64,000 nt of DNA, from contig DIER01000041.1 of assembly GCA_002418725.1 (NCBI GenBank), positions 1 to 64,000 on the forward strand, given 5' to 3'. Source of the stretch: Acholeplasmataceae bacterium UBA5769. GTDB lineage: Bacteria; Bacillota_I; Bacilli_A; Acholeplasmatales; Acholeplasmataceae. A program made the position numbers and the translations under genes. Under the pieces are notes generated by a model, which was not told where the DNA came from, did no database searches, and saw only the letters and a list, made by a program, of their open reading frames with translations. Of this stretch, positions 58,937 through 64,000 are shown in pieces; within the stretch, counting starts at the first letter, position 1, and the number at the start of each line of letters is the position of its first letter.

Positions 58937-59670
58937 CCCATGATCACCTCAAATTGTGTATATTGCCCTAAAAATAAGGTTTCAAGATAGAGCAAGGGTT
59001 CATCCTGTGAAGACATGATCGTCGTACGAACACGGTGCGCTGCAGCGTGTTTATACGTATTTAAAAGCATCGCCTCAGATGAAGAAAGATTGATCGGGCT
59101 AAACCCATTTTTGATCTTAAAGATGTGATGATCATAACGCTTTGTCATTAAATCACTGAGATTGTAACGTTCGATGTCGTAGATAGAAAGTTTAGGAAAT
59201 GACTTTTCAGGTAAATAAACCGTTTGAAGCAACACTTCAGCATTTTCAATAAAAATGACATATTTACTTACGGAGTATAGATCAGTTTCTTTAAGCTTTA
59301 AAGCTTCCATAATGTGCGTTTGACCAGCATTTTGATCAAATAAGATGATTCGTTTTTCTTTGGTTGTGTAGCTGTAACCAGCAAAACTTCCTAACTTATC
59401 AAAGCCCTTAAGGGGGAACTTATAAATCTTTCGCGTAGAGACGAATGTTCCACTTCCTTGAACACGCATGATTAAGCCTTGTTTAACAAGCAGCTTGTAG
59501 GCATTTTTGACGACGATATCACTGATGCCAAAGACTTCACACAGTTCGCTTTCTGTAGGCAAACGATCGTTATCAGATAAGATGCCCTGTTGAATCGCTT
59601 CTTCAATCGAATCTTTGATTTGAAGATAGAGCGCTTTTTTTATGGTTTTATCAATTTTGATATAATTCAT
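58933..59670 (-). CDS. GntR family regulator with UTRA domain (first of a pair)
   Basis: This 245-residue regulator has the classic GntR pattern LYLQIKDSIEEAIQQGILSDNDRLPTESEL (shown in parts), CEVFGISDIVVKNAYKLLVKQGL and the wing RVQGSGTFVS, then a UTRA domain that would bind a small molecule. ATG 59670 is chosen because AGAGGTC precedes it; ATG 59703 has none. It faces the lipid-type operon at 60117 across a 446-base gap, so that operon is a candidate target. Confidence 0.88.
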   Translation of the reverse strand: MNYIKIDKTIKKALYLQIKDSIEEAIQQGILSDNDRLPTESELCEVFGISDIVVKNAYKLLVKQGLIMRVQGSGTFVSTRKIYKFPLKGFDKLGSFAGYSYTTKEKRIILFDQNAGQTHIMEALKLKETDLYSVSKYVIFIENAEVLLQTVYLPEKSFPKLSIYDIERYNLSDLMTKRYDHHIFKIKNGFSPINLSSSEAMLLNTYKHAAAHRVRTTIMSSQDEPLLYLETLFLGQYTQFEVIMG

Positions 59671-59859
59671 GTGTTGACCTCTATTCCTTTTATACAAAAC
59701 CATTTTAGCGGATTAAATGCTTTATAACAAATGATATTCATCAAATTGTTAACAAATTAAGATATTCGTAAGAAATAGGATAAATTATGATGAATTATGT
59801 AACAATACAGGTTATCCTATGCTATTTTTTCGACACGGATATCACCTTTTTTCTTGTCA

Positions 59860-59887
59860 TTGACTTTCAGACAAACTTTGTTATAAT
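59860..59887 (+). promoter_or_regulatory. Distal sigma-A promoter with a long leader
   Basis: TTGACT (59860-59865) and TATAAT (59882-59887) are spaced by 16 bases. Transcription would start near 59895, leaving about 220 bases of leader before the SPT-like gene. Confidence 0.7.
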
Positions 59888-59980
59888 GTATATGTCGCAC
59901 AGATAAATGAAAGACTTTTGTAGGTTTTCTAATAAGCATGAAATTAAGAAGAAAACTTAAAAAGAAATAGGCGATCTCGT

Positions 59981-60014
59981 TATATCTTTCACGCGCAAAG
60001 ATATAAATATCTTT
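59981..60014 (+). promoter_or_regulatory. Mutually exclusive hairpins in the SPT operon leader
   Basis: TATATCTTT (59981-59989) pairs with AAAGATATA (59997-60005) around CACGCGC. The same AAAGATAT can instead pair with ATATCTTT (60007-60014). Both stems are perfect and cannot form together. As DNA, the second is also a near-perfect palindrome that could be an operator. A related motif, TTTCGCGCAAAAAGATA, follows at about 60029-60045. Confidence 0.5.
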
Positions 60015-60077
60015 AGTAATCCGATATGTTTCGCGCAAAAAGATAAACTCAGCAGATATAAATACTTCAAAATGTAA

Positions 60078-60083
60078 TATAAT
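60078..60083 (+). promoter_or_regulatory. Proximal -10 element ahead of the SPT-like gene
   Basis: TATAAT lies 34 bases before the start codon. No convincing -35 is seen 16-18 bases upstream, so it may need an activator or be fortuitous. Confidence 0.35.
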
Positions 60084-60116
60084 AGATTTAAGCGGTTTTT
60101 TTGAAAAGAGGAAAGA

Positions 60117-61307
60117 ATGATGGATTTATTCAAAAAGTGTTACCAATACGATACTGCAAAAAAAGCGAGAGAAGGCGGCTATTATCCTTATTTCCATGAA
60201 CTCACATCCAAACAGGATACAGTCGTTCATATGGAAGGTAAAGAGATGATCATGATCGGGTCAAACAACTACCTTGGTCTCACATCTCATCCAGAGGTTA
60301 TTCAAGCAGCTGTGGATGCGACATTAAAATATGGAACAGGTGTTTCTGGGTCACGTTTTTTAAATGGAACACTCAACTTACATAAAGAATTAGAAGCTGA
60401 ACTTGCAGCGTTTTTAAATAAAGAAGACTGTACGATCTTTTCGACAGGCTTCCAATCAAACCTAGGTATTATTTCTGCCATTGCTGGTAGAAATGATCTC
60501 ATATTTTCGGATAAAGAAAATCACGCAAGCATTTATGATGGTACACGCTTAAGTTATGCTGAAGTGATTCGTTTTGAACATGCCGATATGGAAGATCTTG
60601 AACAAAAATTAGCCAAAGCTCCAGAAAATAAGGGTAAATTGATCATTACTGATGGTGTATTCTCCATGAGTGGTGATATCGCTAAACTACCAGAAATCGT
60701 TGCTCTTGCTAAAAGATATGGTGCACGCGTCATGGTAGACGATGCCCATGGTCTTGGTGTGATGGGACATTACGGTAGAGGGACAGCTGAACATTTTGGA
60801 CTAGAAAACGAAGTTGACATCATCATGGGAACTTTTTCTAAGTCATTAGCGTCTTTAGGCGGCTATGTTGCAGGTGAAAAAGATGTCGTTGATTACATCA
60901 GACACAATTCACGTCCTTATATTTTCTCTGCGGCTATTCCACCTGCAAATACAGCAGCAGCCTTAGCAGCACTCCGCATTTTAAAGCGTGAACCAGAACG
61001 TGTGCATGCCTTAAATGATATTGCAGAATACATGAGACAAGGTCTTAAGGCTAAAGGATTAAAGATTAAAGATTCTAGAACCCCTATTATCCCTATATAC
61101 ACATATATGCCACTGAGAACCATGGTTGCTTGTAATCAACTCTTTGAGCACGGCGTTTACGTTAACCCCGTATTACCACCAGCAACCCCTATTGGCGAAT
61201 GTTTAATTCGTACCAGTTATACTGCAACCCATACAAAAGAACAAATGGATGCGGCTATCGAAAAAATCGTTGAGGTACTCAAAGGTTTAGAGAATTTTGA
61301 GGAGTAA
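60117..61307 (+). CDS. Alpha-oxoamine synthase, serine palmitoyltransferase-like
   Basis: This 396-residue PLP enzyme condenses an amino acid with an acyl-CoA or acyl-ACP. The PLP lysine is Lys242 in GTFSKSLASLGGYVAGE; the PLP-stacking His is in DKENHASIYDG. The sequence resembles bacterial serine palmitoyltransferases more than glycine C-acetyltransferase (KBL): YPYFHEL near residue 22, GSRFLNGTLNLHKELE, and the SKSLASLGGY loop. KBL has different residues at these places. A short-chain reductase follows by two bases, as would be needed to reduce 3-ketosphinganine. ATG 60117 and 60120 are both possible after AGAGGA. KBL or BioF activity cannot be excluded. Confidence 0.75.
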   Translation: MMDLFKKCYQYDTAKKAREGGYYPYFHELTSKQDTVVHMEGKEMIMIGSNNYLGLTSHPEVIQAAVDATLKYGTGVSGSRFLNGTLNLHKELEAELAAFLNKEDCTIFSTGFQSNLGIISAIAGRNDLIFSDKENHASIYDGTRLSYAEVIRFEHADMEDLEQKLAKAPENKGKLIITDGVFSMSGDIAKLPEIVALAKRYGARVMVDDAHGLGVMGHYGRGTAEHFGLENEVDIIMGTFSKSLASLGGYVAGEKDVVDYIRHNSRPYIFSAAIPPANTAAALAALRILKREPERVHALNDIAEYMRQGLKAKGLKIKDSRTPIIPIYTYMPLRTMVACNQLFEHGVYVNPVLPPATPIGECLIRTSYTATHTKEQMDAAIEKIVEVLKGLENFEE

Positions 61308-61309
61308 AC

Positions 61310-62107
61310 ATGAAAGTCATTCTTGTTACAGGAGCTTCATCAGGTATTGGGCTACAGGTCGCTAATGATCTTGCACAAAAGGGATACCGTGTCTATGGCA
61401 TCAGCCGTAGTAAGATTCATGAGAAAAAGGTGAAGAGTATCCAAGCTGATGTTACTCAGTTTGAACAATTAAAACAAGCTTATCACGATATTTACGACAT
61501 TGAAGGACACATCGATGTCGTGATCAACAACGCCGGTTTTGGAATTTCAGGAAGTATCGAGGATACATCCTTAGAGGATGCACATGAATTGATGGATGTT
61601 AATTTCATGGGTGTCTTTAACTCTACTAAAGCAGCATTACCTTTGATGCGTCAATCGGGTGGCGGAAAAATCATTAACATGAGTTCTGTCGCGAGTCGCT
61701 TATCGATTCCCTTTCAAGCGTTTTATTCAAGTTCAAAGGCAGCGATTAACGCCTTTAGTGAAGCACTCGCTCATGAAGTCTCACCCTTTGGTATTCAAGT
61801 GTGTAGCGTGATGCCAGGGGATATCAAAACAGGTTTTACCAAAAACAGACGTAAAAATGCCATCGACAGTCCATGTTATCAAAAACGTGTGGACAAATCC
61901 GTTGGTGTGATGGAAGATGATGAACGAAATGGTATGGATCCTGAAGTGGCAGCGAAAGTGATCCATCGCTTGGTGAAACAAAAGCGTATGCCTATTTATA
62001 AAACAATTGGTTTTAAGTATAAAGTATTTGTATTACTGCATAAACTATTACCAGCACGTTTTGCACATTTTGTTGTGGGAGCAATCTACGGCTTTAAAAA
62101 GGACTAG
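61310..62107 (+). CDS. Short-chain dehydrogenase/reductase, candidate 3-ketosphinganine reductase
   Basis: This 265-residue SDR has the cofactor motif VTGASSGIG (6-14), NNAG, and the catalytic Ser in NMSSVAS with YSSSK (Tyr, Lys). Arginine-containing sequence after the second strand (ISRSK) suggests NADPH. A C-terminal hydrophobic stretch (FVLLHKLLPARFAHFVVGAIYG) could attach it to the membrane, as in sphingoid-base reductases. It starts two bases after the SPT-like gene, so the pair probably acts in sequence; this is inference from context. Confidence 0.75.
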   Translation: MKVILVTGASSGIGLQVANDLAQKGYRVYGISRSKIHEKKVKSIQADVTQFEQLKQAYHDIYDIEGHIDVVINNAGFGISGSIEDTSLEDAHELMDVNFMGVFNSTKAALPLMRQSGGGKIINMSSVASRLSIPFQAFYSSSKAAINAFSEALAHEVSPFGIQVCSVMPGDIKTGFTKNRRKNAIDSPCYQKRVDKSVGVMEDDERNGMDPEVAAKVIHRLVKQKRMPIYKTIGFKYKVFVLLHKLLPARFAHFVVGAIYGFKKD

Positions 62108-62110
62108 AAG

Positions 62111-62728
62111 ATGACAAAAGAACGTATCTTACTCAACGCGGTGATGGCCGGCCTATTTATTGGTCTGGCCGGATTAATCTACCTTTCGGTAGAAAATAAA
62201 GTGATTGGCGCTGTCTTGTTTAGTTTTGGACTACTTATGGTGGTATCCAAAGGATATTTTCTCTATACGGGTAAAGTGGGTTATCTGATTCCATATGAAA
62301 AGGGATATGTTTGGCTTTTGGTCAAAACATTTCTGGGGAATGTTATTGGCATTGGACTTGTCGGTCTTATATATCAGTTCTCAGGCAAAAGCGATGTTAT
62401 AGATCAAGCTGCTTTACTATCACTAACAAAACTTGAAAGCACCTGGTACCAAACGCTTATCCTTGCAATATTTTGTGGGATGTTGATGTATGTAGCTGTT
62501 CAGGGCTATAAAGTCATGAAACTTGATTTAATGAAAGTGTTGGTTGTGATTTTTGCAGTGACGATCTTCATTTTATCGAAGTTTGAACACAGTGTGGCGA
62601 ACCTACTCTATTTCTTTATAGGGGGAACCTGGTCCATAAAGGCTATCTTCTATATACTCCTTTGGGTGTTAGGAAATGGCATTGGAGCCGTTGGTTTAAA
62701 CATCATTGAAGTCAAATTGAAAGATTGA
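62111..62728 (+). CDS. FNT-like (formate/nitrite transporter superfamily) membrane protein, short
   Basis: This 205-residue protein has about six hydrophobic segments. KFEHSVANLLYFFIGG and the following LLWVLGNGIGAVGLNII match the conserved FEHSxANM-type and GNxIGG signatures of the formate/nitrite transporter family, and the first half has FLYTGKVGYL, LLVKTFLGNVIGIG. At 205 residues it is about 60-70 shorter than typical FNT proteins. It starts three bases after the reductase. How a small-anion channel relates to the lipid-type genes is unclear. Confidence 0.7.
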   Translation: MTKERILLNAVMAGLFIGLAGLIYLSVENKVIGAVLFSFGLLMVVSKGYFLYTGKVGYLIPYEKGYVWLLVKTFLGNVIGIGLVGLIYQFSGKSDVIDQAALLSLTKLESTWYQTLILAIFCGMLMYVAVQGYKVMKLDLMKVLVVIFAVTIFILSKFEHSVANLLYFFIGGTWSIKAIFYILLWVLGNGIGAVGLNIIEVKLKD

Positions 62729-62751
62729 GGTACCTAAGGGTACCTTTTATT
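62728..62751 (+). terminator. Rho-independent terminator
   Basis: AGGTACC pairs with GGTACCT around TAAG, followed by T residues, at the FNT-like stop codon. Confidence 0.8.
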
Positions 62752-62772
62752 TCTTAAGAATTTCTTAAGTTG

Positions 62773-62801
62773 TTGCAAATTAAGCTCTTTCTTCCTATAA
62801 T
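62773..62801 (+). promoter_or_regulatory. Promoter of the GGDEF gene
   Basis: TTGCAA (62773-62778) and TATAAT (62796-62801) are spaced by 17 bases, 28 bases before the start. Confidence 0.75.
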
Positions 62802-62829
62802 AGGATTGATGTATTGTCCCATAGAGGTT

Positions 62830-63753
62830 ATGATGAAACATCCTTATTTTGATAGGGCTTCAACTACACTACAATCTAAATATCAGCTAGACATGGTTCA
62901 AGACGTTCTTCTCGGCAAGAGTAACCGCATCATTTGTTATGCAGAGGTTGCTGATCCTAAGAATGTTTTTTTATCCGTGATCGCGGGTACCTTTAAGGTG
63001 ATTGGATTAGAAGATCAACCAGAGATGACCTTAAATGAACTCTTATCGTATTATGACCCCAACAATAAATATGCTGAAGTGGGTAGTGTTGAAAAACACT
63101 GGGATTATATCGTTGACCGTATTCATCATTTCAAAAACAAGACTTCTGTGACGATGCCCATCGTCTATAAAGGGGATCGTCGCTGGATTACTGTTGACTT
63201 GCTCCCCATTGAAAAAAGAGACGATGTCGTGGTTTACTTTATCACCGATGTGACAGAGGTCATGAATGCTCAAGAATTGAACTATGAAAAATCACATAAA
63301 GATGCTTTGACAGGACTATTTAATCGGTATACACTAGATTACCATTACGGTGAACGTTTCTCATGGCCAAATTTCCATGTGCTCTACTTAGATATTGATG
63401 ATTTCAAACCCATCAACGATATGCATGGCCATCATTTAGGAAATGAATACTTGATGGCATTTGCCAATATATTAAAAAAATATCAATCAGGCTACAACTT
63501 TTTCTATCGCCTGGGCGGTGATGAGTTTGTTGGACTGTTTTGGGAAGAAGAAGCTAAAATAAAAGAGATCGCTGAGGCTATTGTTGAAGAAACCAATCTG
63601 TTAAGGTTTGCTCCCGATGAAAGAGGGATTACCGTATCGATTGGGATTATGAAAGCAACCAAACGTCATGATGTGATTAGAAAAGCAGACGAAGTGCTTT
63701 ATGAAGTAAAAAATAAAGGTAAGAACCACTACGTATACGTTGTTGAAAGATGA
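62830..63753 (+). CDS. PAS-GGDEF protein, probable diguanylate cyclase
   Basis: This 307-residue cytoplasmic protein has a PAS-like sensor region (about 15-140, ending VVYFITDVTEVMNAQE) and a GGDEF domain (about 150-305). The active-site GGDEF is intact at 229-233 in FYRLGGDEFVGLF, with DIDDFKPINDMHGHHLGNEYL ahead for metal and substrate binding. The RxxD inhibitory site that would precede it is absent. ATG 62830 or 62833 follows AGAGGTT; upstream ATGs overlap the promoter. It should make cyclic di-GMP, but no PilZ or EAL protein is in the window. Confidence 0.88.
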   Translation: MMKHPYFDRASTTLQSKYQLDMVQDVLLGKSNRIICYAEVADPKNVFLSVIAGTFKVIGLEDQPEMTLNELLSYYDPNNKYAEVGSVEKHWDYIVDRIHHFKNKTSVTMPIVYKGDRRWITVDLLPIEKRDDVVVYFITDVTEVMNAQELNYEKSHKDALTGLFNRYTLDYHYGERFSWPNFHVLYLDIDDFKPINDMHGHHLGNEYLMAFANILKKYQSGYNFFYRLGGDEFVGLFWEEEAKIKEIAEAIVEETNLLRFAPDERGITVSIGIMKATKRHDVIRKADEVLYEVKNKGKNHYVYVVER

Positions 63754-63778
63754 ATCATGGTTATGGTTCATTTTTCTT
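63751..63778 (+). terminator. Rho-independent terminator
   Basis: TGAATCAT pairs with ATGGTTCA (one G-U pair) around GGTT, followed by T5 and more T-rich sequence. Confidence 0.75.
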
Positions 63779-63835
63779 TTTTGGGGTGTATAATAAGAAT
63801 ATAGTTTACATTTTTCATTAAAAAGGGGGATTTCA

Positions 63836-64000
63836 ATGAAAAAGATTATGGTTTTGGTGGGCATCCTTTTATGTATGCCTTTTCTTGTTTTAGGTGCTAC
63901 AAGTGAGTATGCACCAGAGGGTATCATGATTGATATCAACGGTGTTGATAACCAAACATCGGTTTTAGGACGCATCGATATTTTAGTTAAGCGTCACGAA
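63836..64000 (+). CDS. Secreted or surface protein, N-terminal fragment
   Basis: The frame starts at ATG 63836, five bases after AAAAGGGGGA, and stays open to the window end (55 codons). The N-terminus MKKIMVLVGILLCMPFLVLGA is a signal peptide, probably cleaved after ALG/A-like residues rather than a lipobox. The mature part begins TSEYAPEGIMIDINGVD. A TATAAT at 63789-63794 may be the -10 element. Too little is present to assign a family. Confidence 0.65.
   Translation, partial: MKKIMVLVGILLCMPFLVLGATSEYAPEGIMIDINGVDNQTSVLGRIDILVKRHE

Larger units (their letters stand above)
59671..60116. other. 446-base AT-rich divergent intergenic region
   Basis: This is the only long gap without a gene in the window. 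It holds the divergent promoters for the GntR pair and the SPT operon, the plus-strand promoter at 59860-59887, alternative hairpins at 59981-60014 and a second TATAAT at 60078-60083. Two short plus-strand frames (17 and 10 codons) near 59905-59970 have no ribosome binding site. A 73-codon minus-strand frame (59817-60038) also looks fortuitous. Confidence 0.6.

Noticed and set aside
59905..59970. Two tiny plus-strand frames (17 and 10 codons) in the SPT leader as regulatory peptides
   Set aside because: Neither has a ribosome binding site or a run of a single amino acid that would suggest attenuation.
59817..60038. 73-codon minus-strand frame in the divergent intergenic region
   Set aside because: It has no ribosome binding site, no recognisable motif, and overlaps a good plus-strand promoter and the leader hairpins.
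60117..61307. Glycine C-acetyltransferase (kbl) as the name for the PLP enzyme
   Set aside because: The GSRFLNGT and SKSLASLGGY motifs fit serine palmitoyltransferase better and no threonine dehydrogenase is nearby; kept as an alternative only.
63601..63975. 124-codon minus-strand frame at the right end
   Set aside because: It is antisense to the GGDEF gene, the terminator and the last signal peptide; composition is that of a shadow frame.

Overview
The window is a gene-dense piece of a low-GC Gram-positive chromosome. Three things point to the Acholeplasmataceae (Mollicutes that use the standard genetic code) or a close wall-less relative. UGA is a normal stop, for example at the ends of tmk, rsmI and gltX. 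Gene order around the replication, RNA-modification and RNA-polymerase genes is Bacillus-like but trimmed. There are several lipoproteins and membrane proteins and no cell-wall genes. No rRNA, tRNA, CRISPR array, insertion sequence or prophage was seen. The assignment is inferred from gene content, not from a database search.

Left end (1-5100): the tail of a nucleotidyltransferase-like protein is followed by a 39-residue peptide gene of RiPP-precursor type. Next comes a very large secreted endonuclease I that is split by a one-base frameshift, then a lipoprotein. 5.2-8.5 kb holds an M3 oligopeptidase, a small membrane protein, and a convergent thioredoxin pair whose reductase lacks the usual NADPH motif. 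8.7-19.2 kb is one long co-directional run: the ECF transporter module (ecfA1-ecfA2-ecfT), truA, tmk, holB, ricT, a tRNA methyltransferase, a TerB-like protein, rsmI, then T-box-controlled metG and a YitT protein. 19.2-22.2 kb is a complete fructose PTS operon with its own HPr. 22.2-28.9 kb covers nucleobase salvage: a guanine-riboswitch-controlled purine permease, a PyrR-attenuated uracil permease and divergent pyrR. It also holds an M48 protease, a GNAT-SGNH fusion and a ClbS/DfsB-like protein.

Middle (29-42 kb): rplM-rpsI, an MFS transporter, a small kinase-like protein, gltX with an overlapping lipoprotein gene, a two-nuclease-domain DUF2779 protein, cysS-mrnC, and a CtpE-like P-type ATPase. 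41.9-58.1 kb reproduces the classical rlmB-sigH-rpmG-secE-nusG-rplKAJL-ybxB-rpoBC order. It is interrupted by an insertion of a membrane protein, a catechol-dioxygenase-like protein, a DsbA/FrnE protein and YccF. The striking feature is rpoC: its product carries about 165 extra N-terminal residues that look like two tandem alpha-CTD-type helix-hairpin-helix repeats. rpoB has Gln at the position of E. coli His526.

Right end (58-64 kb): two overlapping GntR/UTRA regulators on the minus strand diverge from a three-gene operon. That operon encodes a serine-palmitoyltransferase-like enzyme, a short-chain reductase and an FNT-like membrane protein, and is a candidate sphingoid-base pathway. Its leader contains mutually exclusive hairpins. 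A PAS-GGDEF protein and the start of a secreted protein close the window.
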